From Gammaproteobacteria bacterium (GTDB lineage: Bacteria > Pseudomonadota > Gammaproteobacteria > DSM-16500), in the NCBI GenBank assembly GCA_021324305.1, contig JAJPJI010000004.1:1-64000 (forward strand): a stretch of DNA of 64,000 bases, in the 5' to 3' direction. The notes beneath the pieces were generated by a model. It saw only the letters and a list, made by a program, of their open reading frames with translations, was not told the DNA's origin and ran no database searches. Below are positions 43,403-52,490 of the stretch, piece after piece. The position numbers and the translations under genes were made by a program. Numbering within the stretch: the first letter of the stretch is position 1; each line of letters begins with the position of its first letter.

Positions 43403-44506
43403 GTGATTATCTCTCGTTACCTCGCACGCGAAGTCGTGAATACAATGCTGGCAGTGACGCTGGTACTGCTGCTGGCCTTTCTTAGCCAGCAAGTTGTGCG
43501 TTACATGAATTACGTAGCCATAGGAAAGATACCGACGGATGTATTGTTATTGCTCGTCAGCTATGAAATTCCCTATCTTTTGGCTTTTTTGCTGCCCTTG
43601 GGCTTGTATCTTGGCATTCTTCTTACTTACGGCCGTCTATATGCTGATAATGAAATGTCTATTCTCCAGATGTATGGATATGGTAACCGGCGTATTCTCA
43701 GGCTGACAGCATTGCTGGCTTTATTCATTGTTGCAGCCGTGCTTTATCTGATGCTCTGGGTCAATCCTCTGATCTCTGCCAAGAGACAACAGGTCATGGC
43801 TAGTGACGAGGCAACTGTCCACCTTGTCCAAACCATGATTCCTGGACGTTTCCAGGTGAGTCCGGATGGCAGTCATGTCATGTATGTTGAAAAACTCTCA
43901 AGAGACCGCAAGCGTGCCGAAAATGTGTTTATGGCCCAGGACAGGAAAAGCATGGTGAATGGCATGGAACAGGATTCCTGGATGCTGGTGCTGGCAAATG
44001 AAGGCTATCAGGCCAAGGATCCGGACTCCAATGATCAGTTGTTTGTTACTGCCGACGGCTATCGATACGAAGGTACGCCAGGCCAGAATGATTACAAGAT
44101 CATACAGTTTAAAAAATACGCGGTACGGATACCGCAAAATGATGTGCGTGTGACGCATGAGGAAGATGAATCTCTCTCAACACTGCAACTCTTGCAGAGT
44201 TACTCAAACCCAAAACGGGCCGCTGAGTTTCAATGGCGTTTTTCAGTGGCAATTTCAGCCTTTTTGCTGGCGCTGCTTGCGGTGCCCTTCAGCATGGTGC
44301 AGCCAAGACAGGGACGATACCTGTCATTGCTTCCCGCGATACTGATCTATATCGTTTATATCAATCTGCTTTTTATTGCCAGGCGCTGGGTAGAGCAGGG
44401 TAATGTTCCCGTTATATTAGGCATGTGGTGGGTGCATGGCATCATGCTGGTGTGTGTGTTGGCTGTCATGTTACTCGGTAACCGACAATGGTTTAAAACA
44501 CGATGA
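43403..44506 (+). CDS. lptF: LPS export permease LptF
   Basis: YjgP/YjgQ family MIISRYLAREVVNTMLAVTLVLLLAFLSQQ; GTG start; ATGA overlap with lptG. Confidence 0.92.
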   Translation: MIISRYLAREVVNTMLAVTLVLLLAFLSQQVVRYMNYVAIGKIPTDVLLLLVSYEIPYLLAFLLPLGLYLGILLTYGRLYADNEMSILQMYGYGNRRILRLTALLALFIVAAVLYLMLWVNPLISAKRQQVMASDEATVHLVQTMIPGRFQVSPDGSHVMYVEKLSRDRKRAENVFMAQDRKSMVNGMEQDSWMLVLANEGYQAKDPDSNDQLFVTADGYRYEGTPGQNDYKIIQFKKYAVRIPQNDVRVTHEEDESLSTLQLLQSYSNPKRAAEFQWRFSVAISAFLLALLAVPFSMVQPRQGRYLSLLPAILIYIVYINLLFIARRWVEQGNVPVILGMWWVHGIMLVCVLAVMLLGNRQWFKTR

Positions 44507-45576
44507 TTAAAATCCTGCAGCAATACATAATGAAAACGATTATTGGCGCGACAGCCATGTCAGCGCTGGTCATCATTGGTGTTTTGTTTCTGATGAACAT
44601 GCTTGGTGAGCTGAAGAATATTGGCCAGGGTGATTATGGTCTTGGCCAGGCGTTCCTGTATGTCTTGTTGCGTATGACCAGCGTAGTTTATCAGTTTTCG
44701 CCACTGCTGATACTGTTAGGCTGTATTGTGGGTCTTAGCCTGTTGACGTCACATAATGAGCTTGCGGTCATGCGCGCTTCAGGTTTTGCCATTCGAAAAA
44801 TTATTACCAGTGTGCTTGGCGCGGCAATCGTAATGATTCTTGCCATCAGCATTGCTGGCGAATGGTTAGGTCCTGGTTTAAGTTATAAAGCCGAGGTACG
44901 CAAGGAAAATGCGCAAAATGCAGGCCAGGCAGTGGTGACTGCAGCCGGTGTCTGGTTTCATATTGATAATAATTTCATTCATATCCAGCATGTCGTGGGC
45001 AGGCAGCTTCTGGAGGGTGTGACCCGGTATGAATTTGATGATAAACATCACTTGCTGGTCGCCTATTACGCCAAGTCATTATCATTCCAGGACAGTCAGT
45101 GGAAAATGCATGATGTGGTCAAGACAATATTTCTCAATGAACGGACCAAAAGCTATTCATACAAAGAAGCACTCTGGGATTTGAAGTTGAATACCAATCT
45201 CTTGAATGTAGGCCTGGTGGATCCGAATGAAATGTCCCTGCCCAGGTTGATGAAATTTGTTCGCTATCTGGAACAGAATGGGCTGCAGGCGAGTGAATAC
45301 AGGTTTGATTTCTGGCAGCGCGTCTTTCAGCCCCTGGCTTCTCTGGTCATGATATTCCTGGCTATTCCATTTGTGCTTGGCGCCTTGCGGACCTCGACAA
45401 TGGGGTGGCGAATCGTGGTGGGTATCATGACTGGGTTTGTCTTTTTCATACTGAATTCGTTTTTTGGCCAGCTATGTGTTGTCTATCAGATTCCAACCTT
45501 GATTGCTGCTATCTTTCCTCCTATAATCTTTGCCCTTTTTGGGGTAATCCTTTCAAATCGTCTGATAAGGTATTAA
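44503..45576 (+). CDS. lptG: LPS export permease LptG
   Basis: YjgP/YjgQ family; downstream of and overlapping lptF. Confidence 0.92.
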   Translation: MIKILQQYIMKTIIGATAMSALVIIGVLFLMNMLGELKNIGQGDYGLGQAFLYVLLRMTSVVYQFSPLLILLGCIVGLSLLTSHNELAVMRASGFAIRKIITSVLGAAIVMILAISIAGEWLGPGLSYKAEVRKENAQNAGQAVVTAAGVWFHIDNNFIHIQHVVGRQLLEGVTRYEFDDKHHLLVAYYAKSLSFQDSQWKMHDVVKTIFLNERTKSYSYKEALWDLKLNTNLLNVGLVDPNEMSLPRLMKFVRYLEQNGLQASEYRFDFWQRVFQPLASLVMIFLAIPFVLGALRTSTMGWRIVVGIMTGFVFFILNSFFGQLCVVYQIPTLIAAIFPPIIFALFGVILSNRLIRY

Positions 45577-45591
45577 AAAACAAACAGTTTA

Positions 45592-45624
45592 TTTAATATT
45601 ACTTTAATTTATGTCTAGTAGAAT
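45592..45624 (+). promoter_or_regulatory. PmrA-box-like promoter for the mitochondrial-carrier-like gene
   Basis: TTTAAT-attac-TTTAAT, 10 nt gap, TAGAAT; 95 bp upstream of ATG 45720. Confidence 0.65.
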
Positions 45625-45719
45625 AGGCTTACTGAAAATAATGATAGAAGTAATTTATCACTGACAATAATAACAATAGCACTAGCACTATTAAAAATAT
45701 AAACGAGGAGAAGGGTATC

Positions 45720-46775
45720 ATGAGTAATACAAGACCGACTGAAGGTAGTAATACACCCGTTAAGCCATTTTCATATAAAGAAATTGTACTTCCATTTTTG
45801 ACCGCAGGTCTCACCGGAAGCACCATTGCGTGCACGCTTTATCCAATTGAGTATATTCAGACCCGTATGCAAATCGGGGTGGCAAAAAGCAATCTCGGAT
45901 TTTCTGCATTCTTTCTCGCAAACTGGCGACCTATTTTTACCGGATTGTTTCATGCCAATAAAGCATCTTTGGTTAAAAATGGTGTTTTATCACAGCGTGA
46001 TAGTGTGCATGATCAGGTGCATGGGTTGCATGATAATGAAAAACCAATTACAGCGATGAAACGTTATATATCAACTGTGGCTACAGCAGGTATTATTGGT
46101 TTTTTTGATACCGTATTTACCCATTATTTTGCAAATCATCGTATTCGTAACGCGATGGGTGAAACCGTTAAATTCAAGTCCAAGGCTGAAATGCGTCAAT
46201 TTGCCTTTGCTGGTATTAACCCTCGCTTGTTCCGCAATTTCTTCAATGCATTTTTCTGTATCGGTGCGAATACCATTATACAGCCCAAGGTGAATGATCT
46301 GTTTCCTGGTAATCAGTACCCAATGATTAATTTCATATTCTCGAACCTCTCTGCTGGTATGATGGGCAGTTTTATCATGAATCCGCTGGATGTGATTTAT
46401 AAGCGTAAAATCCAGCAAATGGATATGAGTACAATGAAGACCCCCAGCGCGTGGAAAGTTGCAAAAGAGCTAATCAGGGATGGCGCCAGACCATACTTCA
46501 CAGGGTCGCTATCTGTTGGAACATTGTTTAAAGGTGCTTTTCATGGAACCAAACCGTTATTCGTTGGCTCAATTTATGGCGGCGTGATGAATGCCATCGT
46601 TTTCGGTATTCTAAACGGCGTAGATTTTGAAAAATGTGCTCGCGTCATTCTTGCTATGGATTGGACTGAGGGACAAAAAGTATCGAAAAAGAAGCTGCCC
46701 CAGCCAAGCTCGGTGAAAATCGAGGAAGTTACTGATGAATCGAAGAATGATTCTATCACGCCAAGAAAACAATAA
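45720..46775 (+). CDS. Mitochondrial carrier family (SLC25-like) protein, candidate LncP-like effector
   Basis: LTGSTIACTLYPIEYIQTRMQ and LSAGMMGSFIMNPLDVIYKRKIQ (Px[DE]xx..R signatures), repeat-like organisation. Confidence 0.78.
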   Translation: MSNTRPTEGSNTPVKPFSYKEIVLPFLTAGLTGSTIACTLYPIEYIQTRMQIGVAKSNLGFSAFFLANWRPIFTGLFHANKASLVKNGVLSQRDSVHDQVHGLHDNEKPITAMKRYISTVATAGIIGFFDTVFTHYFANHRIRNAMGETVKFKSKAEMRQFAFAGINPRLFRNFFNAFFCIGANTIIQPKVNDLFPGNQYPMINFIFSNLSAGMMGSFIMNPLDVIYKRKIQQMDMSTMKTPSAWKVAKELIRDGARPYFTGSLSVGTLFKGAFHGTKPLFVGSIYGGVMNAIVFGILNGVDFEKCARVILAMDWTEGQKVSKKKLPQPSSVKIEEVTDESKNDSITPRKQ

Positions 46776-46792
46776 CAGGAAGTGATTTTTGC

Positions 46793-46823
46793 AAAAAACC
46801 ACCTGCGTAACAGGTGGTTTTTT
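46793..46823 (+). terminator. Rho-independent terminator
   Basis: AAAAAACCACCTG-cgtaa-CAGGTGGTTTTTT. Confidence 0.92.
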
Positions 46824-46847
46824 TGTTTGTGCAATGACGAACCAGAA

Positions 46848-47129
46848 TTATCGATGGATGGAATATTGCGCTGGATGATCGTGAGTAGACTCTATCTGCG
46901 GCATTCCGGATTGCAGGTGTCTTCCTGTGTTACCAAATCTCTGGTTGAAAAAGTGAAAAATCAGAGCTTGTACGCCAATATTAATTCCGAGAAATAACCC
47001 TTCTGCGTGATTTAGTGATAATTTCGGCATCGCTGTTCGTGTGAAAAATCTTGTCCACATTTTCTGAATCTCCATTAGCAAGGTAGCAACTTTATTAGAA
47101 TTAGTCTTTCTGATAAGAAATGAATGCAA
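46848..47129 (-). CDS. Small hypothetical protein, tandem paralog (TTG start or internal ATG 47075)
   Basis: AEGLFLGINIGVQALIFHFFNQ resembles AEFVFATMSIGCQAAALHYLNQ in the neighbouring ORF. Confidence 0.45.
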   Translation of the reverse strand: MHSFLIRKTNSNKVATLLMEIQKMWTRFFTRTAMPKLSLNHAEGLFLGINIGVQALIFHFFNQRFGNTGRHLQSGMPQIESTHDHPAQYSIHR

Positions 47130-47142
47130 TCAATCGTGCTTA

Positions 47143-47421
47143 TCAAGATCTGCGAGGGCGCTTTGATTGATTGTCGCAAGTCTCATTGTTTGCTGAACTA
47201 TCTTGGGTATTTGAGTTAGATCTGTTTGACTGACTGGATTGATTTAAATAATGCAGCGCCGCTGCCTGACATCCGATACTCATTGTAGCAAATACAAATT
47301 CGGCTTGTTTGATTCCTGGTTTGAACATTCTGAACATAGCAACTACCCCCATATTGATCATTATTTGAACTATTCTACGGTACAAGATTGCCTTATCCTT
47401 TGCAAGGCATTTTTTGATCAA
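47143..47421 (-). CDS. Small hypothetical protein, tandem paralog (TTG start or internal ATG 47361)
   Basis: Similarity to 46848..47129 over about 22 aa. Confidence 0.45.
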   Translation of the reverse strand: MIKKCLAKDKAILYRRIVQIMINMGVVAMFRMFKPGIKQAEFVFATMSIGCQAAALHYLNQSSQSNRSNSNTQDSSANNETCDNQSKRPRRS

Positions 47422-47443
47422 TCTTGTTTCGGGATACAGTTTT

Positions 47444-47460
47444 CTTAAAACAAGATTAAA
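47444..47460 (-). promoter_or_regulatory. PmrA-box-like repeat without a clear -10
   Basis: Minus strand TTTAAT-cttgt-TTTAAG; no convincing -10 at the N10 position. Confidence 0.35.
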
Positions 47461-47679
47461 TCACTAAAGCAGAAAAATGCGTTGAGTGCAATAAGAAGTT
47501 AGTCATTACTGAGCAATGGCTCTTGAATATTTTACTTTGGGCTATATAGTATCCCCAAATCCAGCGTATCGAGGCTGACGGTATTGCCAGAACGCGGTTA
47601 TTCCGTTGGCAGGCAGTTTCTGCGGCTGGATCAGTAGTAAGGTTTTCAACATCGTTTGATCATTTGGAGGCAAACATAC

Positions 47680-49590
47680 ATGGTTGTTGATGCGCATCAG
47701 GAAAAACTCAGTTTTCAGGCCGAAGTAAAACAGCTTTTGGATATTGTTGTTCATTCCCTTTATAGCAATAAGGAAATCTTCCTGCGCGAACTGATTTCTA
47801 ATGCGTCTGACGCTATTGATAAATTGCGTTTCCAGGCATTGTCTGATCCAGCTTTATTTGAATCCGATTCTGAACTGACCATACGCATACGCTTTGACAG
47901 TGAAGCGCGGACGATTACCATCAGCGACAATGGCATAGGCATGAGTCGTGATGAGGCTGTCGAAAATCTGGGAACAATAGCCAAATCAGGCACACGTGAG
48001 TTTCTGTCGCGTCTGACAGGCGATCAGAAAAAAGACGCGCACCTCATCGGACAATTTGGCGTCGGCTTTTATTCATCATTCATAGTTGCTGACAAGGTGA
48101 CAGTTATTTCGCGCCGGGCAGGAATTGGCGCTGAACATGGTGTGCAATGGGAGTCAGCCGGAGACGGAGAATATACCGTTGCCAATGTTGAGAAAAAAAA
48201 CCGCGGCACAGATGTGATATTGCATCTTAAGGAAGGCCAGGAAGAATTTCTGAATGAATGGCGTTTGCGCAGCATCATTACGAAATATTCTGACCATATC
48301 AATATTCCGATACAAATGCTGAAACGGACCGATGACGGCAAGGAAACAACCGAATGGGAAACGGTCAATCGCGCTACCGCGTTATGGTCTTTGCCAAAAA
48401 GTTCGGTGACAGATGATCAGTACAAGGAGTTTTATAAACATATCGCGCATGATTTTGAAGATCCGCTTGCGTGGACACACCATAAAATTGAAGGCGGGAA
48501 TATTGATTATACCTGTCTGTTATATTTGCCAAAACAGGCTCCATTTGATATCTGGCAGCGTGATACCCATCATGGATTGAAACTGTATGTACAGCGTGTA
48601 TTTATTATGGACCAGGTAGAACAATTCATGCCGCATTATTTGCGCTTTGTCCGCGGCGTGCTGGATACAACAGCCTTGCCATTGAATATTTCACGTGAAA
48701 TCTTGCAGGATCATCCATCCATTCCTAAATTGCGCTCTGCGCTGGTTCGACATGTGCTCGACCTGCTTGAACGGATGACAAAAGACGACAAGGAAAAATA
48801 TGCTGGGTTCTGGAATGAATTTGGAAATGTGCTCAAAGAAGGGCCCGCGGAGGATTTTGGAAATCGTGAGCGCATCAGCAAGCTGCTGCGATTTGCATCG
48901 ACCAGTTCGGATGCTGCCGGGCAGATGATATCACTGGACGATTATGTCGGGAGAATGAAGCCAAACCAGAAAAAAATCTATTATATCACTGCGGAAAACA
49001 TCAATGCTGCGCGTTCCAGTCCGCATCTGGAAATTTTCCGGAAAAATAATATTGAAGTATTGCTGATGACAGACCGGATCGATGAATGGGTGGTTGGCCA
49101 TATTCCTGAATTTAATGGCAAGCCATTACAGTCAGTCGCAAAAGGTGATTTGCAGCTCGATGAAATTGTTTCAACAGATGCTGAAGCCAAAAAAGAAGAA
49201 GAAAAGAAAGAGCATGATTTACAGCAGGAATTCGACGGACTGTTAAAGAAAATCAGGTCGATACTGGATAACAAGGTCAAGGAAGTGCGTTTGTCGCACC
49301 GATTGACTTCATCACCAGTCTGTCTGGTGCGAGACCAGAATGCGCTTGGTCCGCAAATGGAACGATTGTTAAAAGCAACAGGGCAGCAGGTGACGGAAGT
49401 TAAACCGATACTTGAGGTTAATCCTGAACATCGCATCATCAAAAAGCTGCACGCAGAGTCCGATGAAGAAAAGCTACAGGAATGGACGCATATCCTGTTT
49501 GATGAAGCCTTGCTAGCGGAAGGCAGTTCATTGGCAGATCCAGCGGGATTTGTACACAGGATAAATAAATTATGGATGGAAATGTTTTAA
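47680..49590 (+). CDS. htpG: Chaperone HtpG (Hsp90)
   Basis: LFIRELISNASDAIDKLRF-like KEIFLRELISNASDAIDKLRF, ISDNGIGM, GQFGVGFYSSFIV. Confidence 0.98.
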   Translation: MVVDAHQEKLSFQAEVKQLLDIVVHSLYSNKEIFLRELISNASDAIDKLRFQALSDPALFESDSELTIRIRFDSEARTITISDNGIGMSRDEAVENLGTIAKSGTREFLSRLTGDQKKDAHLIGQFGVGFYSSFIVADKVTVISRRAGIGAEHGVQWESAGDGEYTVANVEKKNRGTDVILHLKEGQEEFLNEWRLRSIITKYSDHINIPIQMLKRTDDGKETTEWETVNRATALWSLPKSSVTDDQYKEFYKHIAHDFEDPLAWTHHKIEGGNIDYTCLLYLPKQAPFDIWQRDTHHGLKLYVQRVFIMDQVEQFMPHYLRFVRGVLDTTALPLNISREILQDHPSIPKLRSALVRHVLDLLERMTKDDKEKYAGFWNEFGNVLKEGPAEDFGNRERISKLLRFASTSSDAAGQMISLDDYVGRMKPNQKKIYYITAENINAARSSPHLEIFRKNNIEVLLMTDRIDEWVVGHIPEFNGKPLQSVAKGDLQLDEIVSTDAEAKKEEEKKEHDLQQEFDGLLKKIRSILDNKVKEVRLSHRLTSSPVCLVRDQNALGPQMERLLKATGQQVTEVKPILEVNPEHRIIKKLHAESDEEKLQEWTHILFDEALLAEGSSLADPAGFVHRINKLWMEMF

Positions 49591-49685
49591 ATACTAACCC
49601 GGGATGATACCCGAAATATTCTAGAATCATGTCATGCCGGACTGGCATGACTGATTGCTAAAATAAAAACTATGGAGAAACTATC

Positions 49686-50804
49686 ATGCTAATCGGCGTT
49701 CCAAAAGAGATCAAAAACTTTGAATATCGGGTTGGGCTGGTGCCAAGCAGTGTCAGGGAATTGATTGCTCATGGCCACGAAGTCATCATCCAGAAGGGTG
49801 CGGGTGAAAAAATCGGCTTTGATGACGAATCCTACAAGCATGTTGGCGCCCGTATCACTGATACGGCCAAGGAGATTTATCAGCAGGCTGACATGATCAT
49901 TAAAGTCAAGGAACCGCAGCCCGATGAATGCCGTATGTTGCGTGAAGACCAGGTTTTATTCACGTACTTGCATTTGGCGCCAGACCCGGAGCAGGCAAAA
50001 CTCCTGCAGGAATCCGGCTGCGTGGCCATTGCCTATGAAACCGTCACCAGTCAGCATGGTGGTTTGCCATTATTGGCGCCCATGAGTGAAGTGGCGGGAA
50101 GAATGGCCATTCAGGCTGGTGCAACCAGTCTGGAAATCAAGAACGGCGGCCGCGGCATGCTGCTGGGCGGTGTGCCCGGCGTTGTGCCAGCAAAAGTGGT
50201 TGTGCTGGGCGGCGGCGTCGTTGGTACAAACTCGGTGCGTGTGGCCATGGGCATGGGAGCAAATGTAGTCGTGATTGATAAATCACTGGAAAGGCTTTAT
50301 CACCTGGATTTACAGTTTGGATCGAAAATCAACACGATTTTTTCAACAACAGATGCCATTGAAGAGCATGTACATGATGCTGATCTGGTCATCGGCGCTG
50401 TTCTTATACCCGGCGCGTCAGCACCACGCTTGGTCATACGAGCGATGTTGAAACAGATGCGTCCAGGTTCGGTCATTGTCGACGTGTCGATCGACCAGGG
50501 CGGCTGCTTCGAGACCAGCAAGCCAACAACGCATGAAAATCCGACTTATGTCATTGATGGAGTCGTCCATTATTGCGTTGCAAATATGCCGGGTGCGGTA
50601 CCGCGTACTTCTACAGTTGCGCTGAATAATGCAACATTGCCATTTGCGCTTGCTCTAGCAAATTTTGGCTATAAAGAAGCAATGCGGCGTAATCAGCATT
50701 TGCTGCATGGATTGAATGTCGCAAATGGTAAAATTACGCATAAGGCGGTTGCTGATGCCCTGCATCAAGCCTATACACCTGCAGAACAAATGATAGGAGC
50801 CTGA
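49686..50804 (+). CDS. ald: Alanine dehydrogenase
   Basis: [44 protein letters not shown]. Confidence 0.96.
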   Translation: MLIGVPKEIKNFEYRVGLVPSSVRELIAHGHEVIIQKGAGEKIGFDDESYKHVGARITDTAKEIYQQADMIIKVKEPQPDECRMLREDQVLFTYLHLAPDPEQAKLLQESGCVAIAYETVTSQHGGLPLLAPMSEVAGRMAIQAGATSLEIKNGGRGMLLGGVPGVVPAKVVVLGGGVVGTNSVRVAMGMGANVVVIDKSLERLYHLDLQFGSKINTIFSTTDAIEEHVHDADLVIGAVLIPGASAPRLVIRAMLKQMRPGSVIVDVSIDQGGCFETSKPTTHENPTYVIDGVVHYCVANMPGAVPRTSTVALNNATLPFALALANFGYKEAMRRNQHLLHGLNVANGKITHKAVADALHQAYTPAEQMIGA

Positions 50805-50805
50805 T

Positions 50806-52173
50806 ATGCTGACCTGCTTTACCTCGCAACAAGATAATCTGATACCTATCGATGTTGTGGCACAGAGTAATTTTTCCGACTGGTTATCTGCGCAACCATT
50901 GCCAATCAGGGAATGGCTGTCGACAACGCAGTGTCAAGGTGAGGCAGGCAGTGTGCGTCTTGTACCTGATGCAAACGGCAGATTGTCACGCGTCATTTGC
51001 TTTGTGAGCGACGTCAATAGCTTGTGGAGTGTGGGTCATTTGTCGCTGACGTTACCTGAGGGTATGTATCAGTTCGCGAATTCTGCATCACTGTATACCG
51101 CCTATGCCATCGCATGGGGCCTAGGTGCTTATCAGTTTTCGCGCTATAAAAAGCCGCTTCGGGGGCCGGCGCAATTATACTTGCAGGCAGGCGAAACTGA
51201 TGAGGTAATGAATATAGTCGAATCAATTTATCTGGTTCGTGATTGTATTAATACGCCTACCGATGACATGGGGCCGTCAGAATTTGCTGCTGTTGCAGTA
51301 AAACTTGCGAATCAATATGATGCGAAATTGACGCAGATCATTGGTGAAGAATTACTACAGCATAACTATGCATCGATTTACACAGTGGGTCGCGCCAGTG
51401 ATGATGCGCCAAGGCTCCTGGATTTGCGCTGGGGAAATGCGCAGCATCCAAAGGTGACGCTGGTTGGAAAAGGCGTATGTTTTGACAGTGGCGGACTGGA
51501 TATCAAGCCATCATCCTATATGCTGCTCATGAAAAAAGACATGGCTGGTGGAGCGCATGTACTGGGTCTCGCGAGAATGATTATGGAAGCAAAACTGCCG
51601 GTCTGTCTGCGTGTACTCGTTCCGGTCGTGGAAAATGTCATTTCCGGAAATGCTTATCGACCTGGCGACATTATTAAAAGCCGAAAGGGATTAACAATTG
51701 AAATTGGTAATACTGACGCAGAGGGCAGAGTCATATTATGCGATGCATTGACTGAGGCTGTCAGTGAACGTCCGGAGCTCCTTATTGATATCAGTACATT
51801 AACGGGCGCAGCCAGGGTTGCGTTAGGTACTGAACTGCCGGCACTATTTTCCAATAATGATGCCCTGGCTGCTGATCTTATCAAGCAAGGCGAGGAAGTC
51901 TACGATCCCATGTGGCGGCTGCCTTTGTTTGCAATGTATCGTGAATACTTGAGTAGCAATATCGCTGACATCAATAATAATTCTTCCGAGCCTTATGCAG
52001 GAGCGATCACCGCTGCCCTGTTTCTGAAGGAGTTTGTCCCTGATGATATACCATGGCTGCATTTTGATTTGATGGCATGGAATTTGCGCGCGCGTCCGGG
52101 ACGGCCACAAGGCGGCGAGGCAATGTCATTGAGAGCGTTATACGCATACCTGAAAGAAAGATACCAAGGTTAG
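50806..52173 (+). CDS. M17 leucyl aminopeptidase family protein (second copy)
   Basis: LVGKGVCFDSGGLDIKPSSYMLLMKKDMAGGAHV, NTDAEGRVILCDAL. Confidence 0.93.
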   Translation: MLTCFTSQQDNLIPIDVVAQSNFSDWLSAQPLPIREWLSTTQCQGEAGSVRLVPDANGRLSRVICFVSDVNSLWSVGHLSLTLPEGMYQFANSASLYTAYAIAWGLGAYQFSRYKKPLRGPAQLYLQAGETDEVMNIVESIYLVRDCINTPTDDMGPSEFAAVAVKLANQYDAKLTQIIGEELLQHNYASIYTVGRASDDAPRLLDLRWGNAQHPKVTLVGKGVCFDSGGLDIKPSSYMLLMKKDMAGGAHVLGLARMIMEAKLPVCLRVLVPVVENVISGNAYRPGDIIKSRKGLTIEIGNTDAEGRVILCDALTEAVSERPELLIDISTLTGAARVALGTELPALFSNNDALAADLIKQGEEVYDPMWRLPLFAMYREYLSSNIADINNNSSEPYAGAITAALFLKEFVPDDIPWLHFDLMAWNLRARPGRPQGGEAMSLRALYAYLKERYQG

Positions 52174-52283
52174 ATATTATCGACCGATTCAGGAACAACA
52201 CATCTTGATGATTCATCGCTGGCTCGAGGAGAGGGATCGTATCCTTGCAGTTTCGCCTGTGAGGATAGCTCTGGCCTCGAGCC

Positions 52284-52490
52284 TCCTACGAAGCAGATGA
52301 TGAAGCTAACGAAATCTGTAACATCAAGGAAAATCTCAAGAATCAACAGGTTTATCATTACAACCGACAAACTGGCCTGCCAGATAGTACTCCTTGTGAG
52401 AAAAAATTACGGGATTTCCAGCGCTATCTCAAATTACCTAAAATGGCAGGGGTGCAGTGCCGAGCTGATCATGCGGCTGTTCATTATTGA
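52284..52490 (+). pseudogene. Possible gene remnant (no start codon near 5' end)
   Basis: Frame reads SYEADDEANEICNIKENLKNQQVYHYNRQTGLPDSTPCEKKLRDFQRYLKLPK, with stops upstream and possible frameshift. Confidence 0.3.

Noticed and set aside
47520-47570. Heat-shock sigma32 promoter for htpG (CTTGAA...CCCCAA)
   Set aside because: Spacer is about 25 nt, much longer than the usual 11-14 nt; an ordinary TTGAAT-N16-TATAGT is as good.
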